Shown: positions 28,914-39,538 of the stretch, one piece after another
How the letters are laid out: each line of letters opens with the position of its first letter
Numbering within the stretch: position 1 is the stretch's first letter
Translations under genes and position numbers: made by a program
The notes under the pieces: model-generated
What the model was told of the DNA's origin: nothing
Databases searched by the model: none
What the model saw: only the letters and a program-made list of their open reading frames with translations
Origin: Pseudonocardiales bacterium
Lineage (GTDB): Bacteria; Actinomycetota; Actinomycetes; Mycobacteriales; Pseudonocardiaceae
DNA: 64,000 nt
Reading direction: 5' to 3'
Assembly: GCA_019247305.1 (NCBI GenBank)
Contig: JAFAPC010000191.1
Location: forward strand, 1 to 64,000

Positions 28914-30694
28914 GCTCCACCGTCGCCGCCGAGTTCGCCCCGCACGTGCTGCGGGAGTACGCGCTGCTGGCCGACGGGGAACGCGGCATCCTCGTCGGAC
29001 CGCAAGGTGACTTCGCGTGGATGTGCGCCCCCCGGTGGGACTCCGACGCGGTGTTCTCCGCACTGATCGGCGGCCAGGGCGCCTACGCGGTCACCCCCGT
29101 TGAGCGACATGTGTGGGGTGGCTACTACGAGGAGGGCAGCCTAATCTGGCGGTCCCGCTGGAGCACCAACTCCGGGATCATCGAGTGCCGGGAGGCGCTG
29201 GGTTTCCCCGGCGAGGCGCACCGGGCAGTGATCTTGCGTCGCGTGGTCGCGGTGCACGGCGCCGCCCGCGTCCGGGTCATCCTGGAACCGGCAGCCGGCT
29301 TCGGTCGGGCGCACCTGCGGGAGGTGCGCCGCGGCGCCGCCGGGTGCTGGCAGGGTCAGGTTGGTGAGCTGGCGCTGCGCTGGAGTGGGGCTGCGGGCGC
29401 GCAGGTGCGCGGTGCGGGCCGGGGCCAGCGCCTGGAGATGGAGCTCACCGTGCCCGAGGGCGCTCACCATGATCTGGTCCTCGAACTGTCTGACACCGCC
29501 CTGCCCGAGCAGATGCCCGACGCCGACCGGACATGGGAGGGTACCGAGGCCGCGTGGCAGGCGAGCGTGCCGAGGCTGAGTGAGACGATCGCTCCGCGGG
29601 ACGCCCGGCATGCCTACGCGGTGCTGCGGGGGCTGACCAGCGCCGGAGGTGGCATGGTCGCCGCAGCCACGACGAGCCTGCCGGAACGGGTCGCGGAGGG
29701 TCGCAACTACGACTACCGCTACGTCTGGATCCGGGACCAGTGCTACGCCGGCCAAGCGGTGGCCGCCGACGGACCGCACCCGCTGCTGGATGACGCCGTG
29801 CGGTTTGTCGCGGAGCGTCTGCTGGCGGACGGCCCGAAGCTCATGCCGGCTTACACGACCACCGGGGCGCGGGTGCCCGACCTGCGGTCGCTGACCCTGC
29901 CCGGCTACCCGGGTGGTACCGCCATCGTAGGCAACCGCGTCAACGCCCAGTTCCAGCTGGACAACTTCGGTGAGGCACTGCTGCTGTTCGCCGCCGCCGC
30001 CTATTACGACCGCCTGGGCAGCGACGACTACCAGGCGATCACCGTCGCTGTGTCCGCGATCCAGGAGTGCTGGCACCAACCCGACGCCGGGATCTGGGAG
30101 CTCGATGACCAACGCTGGGCGCATTCCCGGCTGATCTGCGCGGCGGGACTGCGCGCGATAGCCGCTGCCGGGGCGAGTCGCGCGGACGCCGCGACGTGGA
30201 GCGCGCTAGCGGATGCCATCGTTGCCGACACCGCCGGTGACTGCCAGCACCCCGCCGGCCGCTGGCAGCGCGCCCCGGGCGACCCGCGGGTGGATGCGGC
30301 GCTGCTGCTGCCCGCTCTCCGGGGCGCACTACCCGCCACCGATCCCCGCTCCATCGCCACCTACACCGCGGTGCACGAGGAGCTGAGCGAGGATGGCTAC
30401 GTCTACCGCTTCCGCCAGGACCCGCGACCCCTGGGTGAGGCCGAAGGGGCCTTTGCGCTCTGTGGCTTCCTGATGGCGCTAGCCGCCCACCAGCAGGGCG
30501 ACACCCTCACGGCACTGCGCTGGTTCGAACGCAACCGCGCCGCCTGTGGCCCGCCGGGCCTGTTTTCCGAGGAGTACGACGTCACCCAGCGCCAACTGCG
30601 CGGCAACTTGCCGCAAGCCTTCGTACACGCCCTGCTGCTCGAAGCGGCCTCCCGACTCACCAGCCCGGACGCTCAGCTGGGAGGCCACGCCTGA
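28910..30694 (+). CDS. glycoside hydrolase family 15 protein (glucoamylase/trehalase-like)
   Basis: NYDYRYVWIRDQCYAGQA; QFQLDNFGEALLLFAAAAYYDRLG. Confidence 0.88.
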   Translation: MSSTVAAEFAPHVLREYALLADGERGILVGPQGDFAWMCAPRWDSDAVFSALIGGQGAYAVTPVERHVWGGYYEEGSLIWRSRWSTNSGIIECREALGFPGEAHRAVILRRVVAVHGAARVRVILEPAAGFGRAHLREVRRGAAGCWQGQVGELALRWSGAAGAQVRGAGRGQRLEMELTVPEGAHHDLVLELSDTALPEQMPDADRTWEGTEAAWQASVPRLSETIAPRDARHAYAVLRGLTSAGGGMVAAATTSLPERVAEGRNYDYRYVWIRDQCYAGQAVAADGPHPLLDDAVRFVAERLLADGPKLMPAYTTTGARVPDLRSLTLPGYPGGTAIVGNRVNAQFQLDNFGEALLLFAAAAYYDRLGSDDYQAITVAVSAIQECWHQPDAGIWELDDQRWAHSRLICAAGLRAIAAAGASRADAATWSALADAIVADTAGDCQHPAGRWQRAPGDPRVDAALLLPALRGALPATDPRSIATYTAVHEELSEDGYVYRFRQDPRPLGEAEGAFALCGFLMALAAHQQGDTLTALRWFERNRAACGPPGLFSEEYDVTQRQLRGNLPQAFVHALLLEAASRLTSPDAQLGGHA

Positions 30695-30721
30695 AGCGAG
30701 CACCTCGCCCGCCAGCGTCAA

Positions 30722-31045
30722 TCACTCATCAGCGTGCGCCCGGCGGACGAGCGCGACGAACTCCCGTTCGGGGTCTTTGACCAGTGCGTGGATCCTTGTC
30801 ACCACCGGGCAGGGCCACTCTAAGGTGCAGATACAGCAGGTGCCATGGGGCGTCAACTGGTGCTCGATGAGCAGCCCGCGGATGACGAGCACCAGGTCGG
30901 GGATCAGGATGCGGGCAGCGTCCACGTCCTCATCGGACCACTCGATAACCTTGGTGGCCAGGAATTCCGCCTCGCTCAGATGCTCGTAGAGATCGTCCCG
31001 CAGCAGCTGGAATGCGTCGGTGAGAACTGGTGAGATCGCGTCCAT
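30722..31045 (-). CDS. hypothetical protein
   Basis: ORF with ATG at 31045, divergent from an XRE regulator. Confidence 0.5.
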   Translation of the reverse strand: MDAISPVLTDAFQLLRDDLYEHLSEAEFLATKVIEWSDEDVDAARILIPDLVLVIRGLLIEHQLTPHGTCCICTLEWPCPVVTRIHALVKDPEREFVALVRRAHADE

Positions 31046-31218
31046 CGGTTGCCTCCTGAAGGGTACGGCGCGATCCATCCCGCGCTCACCATGAGACAAC
31101 TCGTTGCCCAACAGACACGCAATGTCCAGTCTAGTGACATGGTGCGTGCTGGTGCCACAACCCGTTGACCATTGGTCTACGGTGTGCGGTGGGAGGTCAG
31201 CATGCGCGGGAGGTCAGC

Positions 31219-32094
31219 ATGCACAGTCGAGAGCCGACGGTCCGCAGTCGTGAGCTGGGCGAGGGGCTGCGCCGGGCGATGGAGCGAGCCGGGCTGAGCG
31301 GCAGGCAGGCCGCCGACGAGCTGGGCTTGTCCCCAAGCTGGATCTCGCGGCTGCTCTCCGGCCAGCGCAAAGCCACCGCGGTGCAGGTCGCCGCCTTCCT
31401 GGCGATGTGCCGGGTGACGGGTACGGAACGCGACCGGTTGCTTGCGCTCTGTGAGGACCAGCACCACCTGGGCTGGTGGCAGCAGCACGGCTCGCGGCTG
31501 CCCAAACAGCTCGTCACCTTGATCGATCACGAGAGCAGGGCGGTGGCGATCAGCGAGTTTCAGGAGGCGGCCGTGCCCGGCCTGTTGCAGACCGGTGACT
31601 ACGCCCGCGCGCGACTCAGCCACTCAAGCAACGTGCCGGCAGAGGAGGTAACCGATCGGGTGGCCGCCCGACTGGCGCGCCAGAGCCTGTTCAGCGAGGA
31701 GCGCCCCGCGGACTTCACCTTCTACCTGCACGAGGTCGTGCTGCGGCTGCCGGTCGGAGGTGGCGCGGTGATGTCCGAGCAGCTGCACCACCTGCTGCGG
31801 ATGTCGGTGCGGCCCTACCTCAGCCTGCGCGTGGTGCCGGCCGCGCTCGGCGCGCACGCCGCGATGACGGGGGCGTTCACGCTCCTGGAGTTCGCCGATT
31901 TCCGGCCGGTGGTCTATCTGGAGCACGAGACCTCCTGCCTGTTCCTGGAGGCACCGGTGGAGATCGAGGCCTACCGGAACATCCTGGCCACGCTGGCACA
32001 GACCGCGCTGAGCGAGGAACAATCGAGGGAGCTGATTGCCAGCCTGGCAACCGAGCTCTCTGCGGATCGAGAGGACGACGATGACCGCGCCTGA
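31219..32094 (+). CDS. XRE-family regulator with DUF5753 (Scr1-type) domain
   Basis: LREGLRRAMERAGLSGRQAADELGLSPSWISRLLSGQR-type HTH; AISEFQEAAVPGLLQTGDYARA. Confidence 0.88.
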   Translation: MHSREPTVRSRELGEGLRRAMERAGLSGRQAADELGLSPSWISRLLSGQRKATAVQVAAFLAMCRVTGTERDRLLALCEDQHHLGWWQQHGSRLPKQLVTLIDHESRAVAISEFQEAAVPGLLQTGDYARARLSHSSNVPAEEVTDRVAARLARQSLFSEERPADFTFYLHEVVLRLPVGGGAVMSEQLHHLLRMSVRPYLSLRVVPAALGAHAAMTGAFTLLEFADFRPVVYLEHETSCLFLEAPVEIEAYRNILATLAQTALSEEQSRELIASLATELSADREDDDDRA

Positions 32095-32314
32095 GCCGGA
32101 CGGGATTGTCTGGCACCAGAGCAGCTACACCCACAACTTCAACTGTGTTGAGGTCGGCTGGCGCACCAGCAGCTACACGATGTGGGAGAACTGTGTCGAG
32201 GTCGCGCTCGCGCCGGAGACCGTGCTGGTCCGCGACTCCAAGAACCGCACCGGCCCCGCCCTGACCGTCCCCACCGCCGCCTGGCATACCTTCCTCACCA
32301 CCGTCACCCGCTGA
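32081..32314 (+). CDS. DUF397 protein with a duplicated N-terminal motif
   Basis: WHQSSYTHNFNCVEVGWRTSSYTMWENCVEVALAPETVLVRDSKNRTGPALTVPTAAWHTFL; overlaps upstream regulator. Confidence 0.85.
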   Translation: MTAPEPDGIVWHQSSYTHNFNCVEVGWRTSSYTMWENCVEVALAPETVLVRDSKNRTGPALTVPTAAWHTFLTTVTR

Positions 32315-32582
32315 CTCCCTAGCTCGCTCTCCGACACCCTCGCCGTGTCCCGCGAGCACGACTGCCCCGCCCCAGGTCTGATGGGGTTCTATCGCCTACC
32401 GGATATCGTGCTCAGCCAGGAGCAACGCTCCATGTCACGATCGCCGGCACCTCCAGCGCCACGTCCTGATGTCACTGTCGGTGAGTTCCGGGAAAGAACC
32501 CTCGCCGCGCGCGGATGCTCCACCCGCCGACTCATATCTCATCCCGGCAGTGCCGGTAACCATGTTCGGTATACTGGCTGGT

Positions 32583-32864
32583 ATGTCTACCACGACGATC
32601 AAGGTCGACAGCGTGACCCGAGATCGGCTGGCGCACCTTGCGCGGGCCCGCGGCATGACGATGGGTGCCCTGCTGTCCGACGTTGCCGAGCGGTTAGAAA
32701 CAGAGCAGCGCTGGTCCGATATCGAGGCCGCCTACGCGCGGATGCAGCGCGAGGACCCGGAGGGGTGGGCCGAATACCTCGACGAGCTGGCCGAGTGGGA
32801 ACTCAGCACCGCTAGCACCGACACGGCCGCTGCCCAGGAGTGGCCGGAGTACAACAACCAGTGA
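32583..32864 (+). CDS. ribbon-helix-helix-type antitoxin (MazE-like)
   Basis: MSTTTIKVDSVTRDRLAHLARARGMTMGALLSDVAERLE; directly upstream of a MazF-like ORF. Confidence 0.75.
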   Translation: MSTTTIKVDSVTRDRLAHLARARGMTMGALLSDVAERLETEQRWSDIEAAYARMQREDPEGWAEYLDELAEWELSTASTDTAAAQEWPEYNNQ

Positions 32865-33217
32865 GGGTTGCCCAAGGTCACGTCTGGTCAGTGACGCTGG
32901 ACCCCACGGTAGCCAACGAGCAACGCGGCACTCGCCCCTGCGTAGTGGTGTCCACCAACCGGTTCAACGCCCTGCCGATCCGGCAAGCCATCGTCGTCCC
33001 GTTGACAACCCGGGAGCGCGGGTTCCCGCACCACATCGCAGTCACCGACGATGGTGGATTGACCCGGCCGAGCTGGGCCATGTGCGAAGCCGTCCGAGCG
33101 GTGTCCCTGGAGCGCTTCGGCCAGTTCATCGGCACCGCCACCAGCGCCACAGTCACCGCGATCACCGACCAGTTGGTGCTCTGGCTGGACAGCAAGCAGG
33201 CCCCCTCACAGCCCTAG
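32861..33217 (+). CDS. MazF/PemK-family toxin
   Basis: VRVAQGHVWSVTLDPTVANEQRGTRPCVVVSTNRFNALPIRQAIVVPLTTRERGFPHHIAV; GTGA overlap with antitoxin stop. Confidence 0.85.
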   Translation: MRVAQGHVWSVTLDPTVANEQRGTRPCVVVSTNRFNALPIRQAIVVPLTTRERGFPHHIAVTDDGGLTRPSWAMCEAVRAVSLERFGQFIGTATSATVTAITDQLVLWLDSKQAPSQP

Positions 33218-33220
33218 CAC

Positions 33221-33285
33221 GGTCTCATGGATGCTTAAGCACCTTGTGGGCCGCGCGTACGAGGTCTCATGGATGCTTATGTACC
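33221..33285 (-). repeat. Two inverted-orientation copies of the 567-673 repeat family, 42-bp period
   Basis: GGTCTCATGGATGCTTAAGCACC (33221-33243) and GGTCTCATGGATGCTTATGTACC (33263-33285), 19-bp spacer. Confidence 0.92.
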
Positions 33286-33313
33286 TGGTGACCTGCCCGT
33301 GGGCAGCGCCGGC

Positions 33314-34384
33314 TCAGCTGCCGGGGAGCTGGTCGAGGGTGACCATGACGGTGCGGGTGGCGCCTTCCTGGGTGGCCAGGGTGACCGGGATGGTCTGTCC
33401 CGGGTCGAGCTTGGCCAGGACCTGACCCAGCTCGGCAGTCCCATGCACCGGGACGTTGTTGACCGCGGTGATCACCTCACCGGCTTGTATCCCGGCGGCG
33501 GCCGCCGGCCCGCTGGGCACCACGCTGACCACCCCCACGCCGGCTGGTTGGCCGCTCAGGCCCACCATGGTGATCACCCGCAGACCCAGCTCGGCGCGAT
33601 GGGAGTTGACCACGTGGCCGTGGTGGGTAATGAGCTGCCCGGCGATGTCGGTGACAATATTGCTGGGAATCGCAAAGCCGATGCCCGGCGCGGCGGAGCT
33701 CCCCAGCGCACCCATCTGTGGCTCCAGCGCGGCCAGGGTGGGCACACCGATGACCTCGCCTGCCATGTCCACCAGCGCGCCGCCGCTGTTGCCCGGGTTC
33801 ACCGCGGCGCTGGTCTGGATGACATCAGGCAGCGTCGCGCCCGGGCCGGTCCCGGCGGGTTCGGTGACCGTGCGGCCGGTGGCCGAGACGATGCCGTTGG
33901 TGACGCTGCCGGTCAGCCCGAGCGGATTGCCCATCGCCAGCACGATCGCGCCGACCTGCAACCGGGTGGAATCGCCGAAGTGCGCCGGATGCAGCGACGC
34001 CGGTGGCTGATCGAGCTTGATGACGGCGAGGTCGTCGGGCCGGTAGGTGCCGACCAGCGTGGCCGGGAAGGCTTTCGGGTTGTCCGCTAGCCGCACCTGG
34101 AACCTGGTCGCCTGGCCCACCACGTGGGCGTTGGTGACGATGCTGCCGTGGGTGTCGAAGACGACGCCGGAGCCGAGGCTACGGCCGCTGGTGATCTGCA
34201 CGACCGAGGGCAGCACCTGCTGCACCACGCTGATGTAGGTCTGCTCCAGGGCGGGGACAGTCGCCGGCACCGACGACGGGCTGGACGAGGTCTGGAGGGT
34301 GGCGCCGTCGGCGGCGCATCCGGCGGCCAGGGTGATCGACGCGACGGCCAGCGCAGTCGCGAGCGCGGGGCGGAGCAGCTTCAT
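33314..34384 (-). CDS. HtrA/DegP-like trypsin-family protease with PDZ domain, lipoprotein signal
   Basis: Lipobox LAAGC; TNAHVVGQA, DLAVIKLD, NPGNSGGALVD; PDZ C-terminus. Confidence 0.9.
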   Translation of the reverse strand: MKLLRPALATALAVASITLAAGCAADGATLQTSSSPSSVPATVPALEQTYISVVQQVLPSVVQITSGRSLGSGVVFDTHGSIVTNAHVVGQATRFQVRLADNPKAFPATLVGTYRPDDLAVIKLDQPPASLHPAHFGDSTRLQVGAIVLAMGNPLGLTGSVTNGIVSATGRTVTEPAGTGPGATLPDVIQTSAAVNPGNSGGALVDMAGEVIGVPTLAALEPQMGALGSSAAPGIGFAIPSNIVTDIAGQLITHHGHVVNSHRAELGLRVITMVGLSGQPAGVGVVSVVPSGPAAAAGIQAGEVITAVNNVPVHGTAELGQVLAKLDPGQTIPVTLATQEGATRTVMVTLDQLPGS

Positions 34385-34468
34385 CCCCCGGATCCTCGCC
34401 CGTGGCGCGGGGTTTCTCAAACAGCGCCTAGGGTCGCGGTTGCGCTCACACCCTGGCATGCTGCGTGG

Positions 34469-35689
34469 GTGCCACTGCTTGGGGCGCTTGGGACCGCCTC
34501 GGCGGTGACGTGGGCGTATCTGCTGATCGGGCACGGCGGCTTCTGGCTCACCTCAACTCGGCTGCCGGCCGAGGCGCCGGTGCCCGAGACCTGGCCGAGC
34601 GTTGGCATCATCGTCCCCGCACGCGACGAGGCGGCGGTGCTGAGCCAGACGCTGCCCACGCTGCTCACTCAGGACTACCCGGGCGAGCTCGCCGGGTGGC
34701 TCATCGACGACGGGAGCAGCGACGGCACGGGGGAACTCGCGCGCGCCCTCGCTGAGCTGGCCGGTCCCCGAACCCCGTTGACGGTGCTGGCTGCCCCGCC
34801 CCCGCCGCCGGGATGGACCGGCAAGCTCAACGCGCTGCAGCACGGCGTGGCCGCGGCCAGCGCCGCCGGGGTCGAGCTGCTGCTGTTCACCGATGCCGAC
34901 ATCGCCCACCACCCCGCCTCGGTGCGCCGGCTGGTCGCCAGCGCGCTGGCCAGCGACGACGACCTCGTCTCACTGATGGCGCTGCTGCGCACCCAGACCC
35001 GCTGGGAGCGCACCCTCATCCCGGCGTTCGTCTACTTCTTCGCCCAGCTCTACCCGTTCTCGCGAGTGGCCCGGCGCAGCGGACGGACCGCCGCAGCCGC
35101 CGGGGGTTGTGTCCTGCTGCGCCGAAGCGCACTTGAGCGGGCCGGGGGCCTGCGGCGGATCAGCGGCAGCCTCATCGACGACGTGGCCCTGGGCCGGCTG
35201 CTCAAGCGCTCCGGCGCACGGACCTGGCTGGGCTTCACCAGCGACCCACCCGAGGTGCGCAGCGTACGGCCCTACCCGCACCTCATCGACCTGTGGACCA
35301 TGGTCACCCGCAGCGCCTACACCCAGCTGCGCCGCTGCCCGGTGCTGCTCGCCGGCACGCTCGCCGGTCTGGGTCTGCTCTACGTCCTGCCGCCGATCGC
35401 CGCGCTGGTCGGGCTGGCCCAGCGCTCGCCGGTGCCCGCCGTGACCGGGCTGGGCGCGTGGGTCGCGATGGTCATCACCCAGACGCCGATCCTGCGGCTC
35501 TACGGCCTCTCACCGCTGCGCGGGCTCGCGCTGCCGGCCATCGCCGCGCTGTATGCCGCCATGACGGTCGACTCAGCGCGCCGGCACACGCGCGGTCGAG
35601 GCGGCGCCTGGAAAGGTCGCCTAGCCCCTACGCCTGGGCGGCCAGCACGTCCAGCGCGCGGCGCAGATCCTCCGGGTCCGGGCTGGTGA
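34469..35689 (+). CDS. family 2 glycosyltransferase, hopanoid-associated HpnB-like
   Basis: [61 protein letters not shown]. Confidence 0.75.
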   Translation: MPLLGALGTASAVTWAYLLIGHGGFWLTSTRLPAEAPVPETWPSVGIIVPARDEAAVLSQTLPTLLTQDYPGELAGWLIDDGSSDGTGELARALAELAGPRTPLTVLAAPPPPPGWTGKLNALQHGVAAASAAGVELLLFTDADIAHHPASVRRLVASALASDDDLVSLMALLRTQTRWERTLIPAFVYFFAQLYPFSRVARRSGRTAAAAGGCVLLRRSALERAGGLRRISGSLIDDVALGRLLKRSGARTWLGFTSDPPEVRSVRPYPHLIDLWTMVTRSAYTQLRRCPVLLAGTLAGLGLLYVLPPIAALVGLAQRSPVPAVTGLGAWVAMVITQTPILRLYGLSPLRGLALPAIAALYAAMTVDSARRHTRGRGGAWKGRLAPTPGRPARPARGADPPGPGW

Positions 35690-36557
35690 ACTCCACCCAG
35701 CGGTCGTCGGCGGGATGCGGGAAGCCCAACCGCGCGGCGTGAAGCCACTGCCGCTCCAACCCGAGCCGCTGCGCCAGCGCGGGGTCCGCGCCATAGGTGA
35801 GGTCCCCACAACAGGGGTGGCGCAGCGCGGCGAAGTGCACCCGGATCTGATGGGTGCGACCGGTCTGGAGGGTGACCTCACACAGCGAGGCAGCCGGGAA
35901 CGCCTCGATCACCTCGTAGTGCGTCACCGACGGCTTGCCGCCCGCCACCACGGCAAAACGCCAGTCGTGCTGGGGGTGGCGGGCGATCGGGGCGTCGATG
36001 GTGCCTCGGGTGGGATCCGGGTGGCCCTGCACCAGTGCCCGGTAATGCTTGGCGACGCTGCGGTCCCGGAATGCCCGCTTGAGCGCCGAGTAGCCACGCG
36101 AGGACTTGGCTACCGCCATCAGTCCGCTGGTGCCCACGTCCAGCCGGTGCACCACGCCGTGGCGCTCAGCCGGGCCGGCGGCGGCGATCTGGATTCCGGC
36201 CGCAGCAAGCCCTTCGAGCACGGTCGGCCCACTCCAGCCGGGGCTGGGGTGCGCCGCCACCCCGACCGGCTTGTCCACCACCACCAGGTCGGCATCGTCA
36301 TGCAACACCCGCAGCCCCCTCACCGGCTCGGCGCGCACCTCGGTGGGTCGCGCCGGCTCGGGCAGGGTCACCTCCAGCCAGCTGCCCGCGGCGAGGCGGT
36401 CGGACTTGCTGACCGGGCTGCCGTCGAGAAGCACCACACCGGCCTCGGTCAGCCCGGCCACCACGGTGCGCGACAACCCCAGCAGCCGGGCCAACCCGGC
36501 GTCCACGCGCATCCCCGCCAGCCCTTCAGGCACCGGTAGCGTCCGAACCTCGCTCAC
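35628..36557 (-). CDS. RluD-family pseudouridine synthase
   Basis: [17 protein letters not shown] and GRTHQIRVH. Confidence 0.92.
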   Translation of the reverse strand: MSEVRTLPVPEGLAGMRVDAGLARLLGLSRTVVAGLTEAGVVLLDGSPVSKSDRLAAGSWLEVTLPEPARPTEVRAEPVRGLRVLHDDADLVVVDKPVGVAAHPSPGWSGPTVLEGLAAAGIQIAAAGPAERHGVVHRLDVGTSGLMAVAKSSRGYSALKRAFRDRSVAKHYRALVQGHPDPTRGTIDAPIARHPQHDWRFAVVAGGKPSVTHYEVIEAFPAASLCEVTLQTGRTHQIRVHFAALRHPCCGDLTYGADPALAQRLGLERQWLHAARLGFPHPADDRWVEFTSPDPEDLRRALDVLAAQA

Positions 36558-37177
36558 TGCGGGGCCCCCCATCCGGTAGGTCCTGATCCAGGCCCGCGGG
36601 AGAGTCGATGGCCCCGGGTCCCGTCGAAGTCCCGGCCGGTGACGGCAAGCCACACCAGCACCACCACACCGCACACGATCGCCGAGTCCGCCAGGTTGAA
36701 TACCGGCCACACGCTGCCATCCGGGGCCAACAGCGACAAGAAGTCCACCACATGCCCGCGCAACGGCCCGGGGGCGCGCAGCAGCCGGTCGACCAAGTTA
36801 CCCAGCGCACCCCCCAGCACCAGCCCAAGCCCGAACGCCCACCCAACGCTGCGCAACCGGGGCGCCAACCGGACGATCGCCACCACCACGCCCAGCGCGA
36901 TCAGCGACAGCAGCCAGGTCAACCCGGTCGCCAGGGAAAATGCCGCCCCCGAGTTGCGGTAGACCACCAGGTACAGCCCACCACCCAACAGCTTCAGCGG
37001 TGGATGGCCTTCGAGGATCCGCACCGCAAGGGTCTTGCTCAGCACGTCCAGCAGGAGCGTGACCGTGGCGGTGAGGGCCAGCAAGCCGATCCGGCGGCGT
37101 CCCGGCAACACCTCGGGGACCTCCCGGTGGTCGGCGGCCGATTCCTCGGCATGCGGTGATGGGTTCATGGTCACCAT
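36554..37177 (-). CDS. lspA: signal peptidase II
   Basis: [38 protein letters not shown]. Confidence 0.92.
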   Translation of the reverse strand: MVTMNPSPHAEESAADHREVPEVLPGRRRIGLLALTATVTLLLDVLSKTLAVRILEGHPPLKLLGGGLYLVVYRNSGAAFSLATGLTWLLSLIALGVVVAIVRLAPRLRSVGWAFGLGLVLGGALGNLVDRLLRAPGPLRGHVVDFLSLLAPDGSVWPVFNLADSAIVCGVVVLVWLAVTGRDFDGTRGHRLSRGPGSGPTGWGAPQ

Positions 37178-37200
37178 TGTGACCACCTGCCTTTCGCTGC

Positions 37201-38679
37201 TCAGGTGCCGGTCTCCCCGAGCCATCGGGCCAGCCGGCCGACCCGGTGCACGGCCCGGAGCCGCTGCTGCGCCTGATCCCGGGCACCGAGCGTCGTGACG
37301 ACCAACAACTGGTCGTCCTCCTGAAGCCGGGTGGTCGGCGCTGGGGTGAACCCTTGGCTGTTGCGCACGACCAGACTGACCACCGCCCCGGCGGGAAGCC
37401 GCAGCTCCCAGAGGTAGACACCGTGCAGCCGCGAGAAGCGGGGAATCCGGACCTGCAGCAGCTGCGCGTCCATCTCGTCTAGGGCAGCGGAGTCAACCTC
37501 TATGTCCTGGCCCTGCTCTGGGCGGGACAGTCCCAACCAGCGCACCACCGGCGCCACCGTGACCCCCTGCACCACGGTGAGCAGCACCACCAGGACGAAC
37601 ACCACGTCCACCAGCCGCTGGGCACCCGGGAAGCCTCTGGTGAGCGCGATCAGCGCCAGCACAATGGGGACCGCGCCGCGCAACCCCGACCAGGACAGAA
37701 AGGCCTGCTCCCGCCAGGGCACCCGCAACGGTGCCAGGGCAAGTGCCACCGACAACGGACGCGCCGCCGCGACCAGCACGGCCCCGGCGAGCAGCGCTGG
37801 GATCACCGCACCGGCTAAGCGGGCCGGCGAGGCGTACAGGCCCAGCAGCACAAACAGGCCAATCTGGGCGAGCCAGCCCAGGCCCTCGGCGAAGGACACA
37901 GTGTCCCCGCGGTGCGGCAGGCGCGCGTTGCCGAGCACCAGCCCGGCCTGGTAGGTGGCCAGGAAACCCGAGGCGTGCAGACCCTGCCCGAGGGCGAAGG
38001 CGAGCACGCAGACCGCGATCGTGGCCAGCGGGTACAGGCCGGTCGCGGGCAGCGCCGCCCGGCGCAAGGTCCACGCTCCGGCGAATCCCAGCGCCACCCC
38101 CACCAGCGTGCCGACGAGCAGCTCGTAGCCAACGAGGAGGGGCGTCCACCAGCGCAGCGGGTCGCCCGCCGCGAGGAGCACCACCGCGATGTAGACCGGC
38201 GCGTCGTTGATGCCGGACTCCATCTCCAACGCGCCGGCCAGCTGGGGCGGCACGTTCAGCGCCCGCAACACGCTGAAGACCGCGGCCGCGTCGGTCGAGG
38301 ACAGCACCGCGCCCCACAGCAGCGCCGTGCGCCAGTCCAGCCGCAGCACCAGGTGCAGCGCCGAGCCGGTGATGGCGATGTTCGCCACGACCGCCACGGT
38401 GGCCAGCGCGATCCCCCGGGCCAGTGCTGGGCGAACCACCGACCAGCGCGTGGTGAGACCGCCTTCGGCCAGGATGAGGACCAGACCGGCGATGCCCGCG
38501 GCGGCGGTGAGTGGCGCATTGGAGAACTCGATGCCCAGGCCAGACTCGCCGAGCAGCAGGCCGATGGCCAGGTAGAGCAGCAGTGACGGCAGCCCGAGCC
38601 GGGTGGAGATCCGCACGGCGAGCACAGCCAGCAGCAGCACCGCCGCCCCCGCCCCGAGCGCGAGCTCCACCGCCGTCAC
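37201..38679 (-). CDS. potassium/proton (CPA1) antiporter with C-terminal TrkA-C-like domain
   Basis: Multi-TM; SSTDAAAVFSVLR, SWSGLRGAVPIVLAL. Confidence 0.85.
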   Translation of the reverse strand: MTAVELALGAGAAVLLLAVLAVRISTRLGLPSLLLYLAIGLLLGESGLGIEFSNAPLTAAAGIAGLVLILAEGGLTTRWSVVRPALARGIALATVAVVANIAITGSALHLVLRLDWRTALLWGAVLSSTDAAAVFSVLRALNVPPQLAGALEMESGINDAPVYIAVVLLAAGDPLRWWTPLLVGYELLVGTLVGVALGFAGAWTLRRAALPATGLYPLATIAVCVLAFALGQGLHASGFLATYQAGLVLGNARLPHRGDTVSFAEGLGWLAQIGLFVLLGLYASPARLAGAVIPALLAGAVLVAAARPLSVALALAPLRVPWREQAFLSWSGLRGAVPIVLALIALTRGFPGAQRLVDVVFVLVVLLTVVQGVTVAPVVRWLGLSRPEQGQDIEVDSAALDEMDAQLLQVRIPRFSRLHGVYLWELRLPAGAVVSLVVRNSQGFTPAPTTRLQEDDQLLVVTTLGARDQAQQRLRAVHRVGRLARWLGETGT

Positions 38680-38749
38680 GCGCGGATTGTCCTCCCGTCT
38701 GGCCGCTGCGGCTGTGACTACTCAGCCTGGGACCGCTGCGCCGGGCCGC

Positions 38750-39538
38750 TCAGGTGGACCAGGAGACGGTGACCAGCTCGCGGCACCGCGGGCCCAAGGC
38801 GGCCACCGCCTCGATGACCTCACCCCGACGCTCGATGGGCAGGCACAGCCTGCGCAGCGAGAAATCGACCTCCGCCTCGGGGGAGCGAGGACGGGCGGGC
38901 CGGGTCCAGCGCTGGACCTCGGGGTGTATCCCCACTTCGGACACCACGGCCAGCGCGTCGTCCACGGTCGCCGGGGGTGGCCGGCGCAACCCGTGGAAGT
39001 GCTCCCACAACGGGTCCAGCCAGGCCCCTGGGTGCACGGCATGCAGCTCGACGACGACCCCGCGGCGGGCCGCGGCATCCAGCGCCATGACGAAAGAGCC
39101 TAAGTCGAGGGTGTTGTAGCCGACGTGGTGGCTGACCACGACGTCAGCAACGCCCGCCTCAGCGGCTACCTGCGGCCACGGGCCGGACACGCTGCGATGT
39201 ACCAGCCCCCGTTGAGCGCAGGCCTGCTCGAAGGCGCGCAGCATGTCCTCGGCGTGATCCACCCCGGTCAGATGCTGGACCCGGGGCGCCAAAGCCAGAC
39301 CGGCGGCACCTGCACCGCACCCGACGTCGAGCACCGTCCCGCCGTCAGGTCCCAGCAGCTGTAGCCCGGTGCGCCGGGAGGGGGTGTCCTCCGGAGTCAC
39401 CGGCGGCACAAAGTAGCCGGGATCGTGTCGGTGCGGGTCCCGGGGAGCGGCGGCTCGGATCTCAGCGGGGATCTCCCGCGCCTGCAACAGGCCCCGCCAC
39501 CGCTGCGCGGCAGGACCCGTGGTGAGTGGCGGGCTCAA
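38750..39538 (-). CDS. class I SAM-dependent methyltransferase
   Basis: VLDVGCGAGAAGLALAPRVQHLTGVD; TTG start at 39538 overlaps the upstream stop. Confidence 0.78.
   Translation of the reverse strand: MSPPLTTGPAAQRWRGLLQAREIPAEIRAAAPRDPHRHDPGYFVPPVTPEDTPSRRTGLQLLGPDGGTVLDVGCGAGAAGLALAPRVQHLTGVDHAEDMLRAFEQACAQRGLVHRSVSGPWPQVAAEAGVADVVVSHHVGYNTLDLGSFVMALDAAARRGVVVELHAVHPGAWLDPLWEHFHGLRRPPPATVDDALAVVSEVGIHPEVQRWTRPARPRSPEAEVDFSLRRLCLPIERRGEVIEAVAALGPRCRELVTVSWST

Noticed and set aside
29141-30124. 327-aa minus-strand ORF
   Set aside because: Antisense shadow of the GH15 gene.
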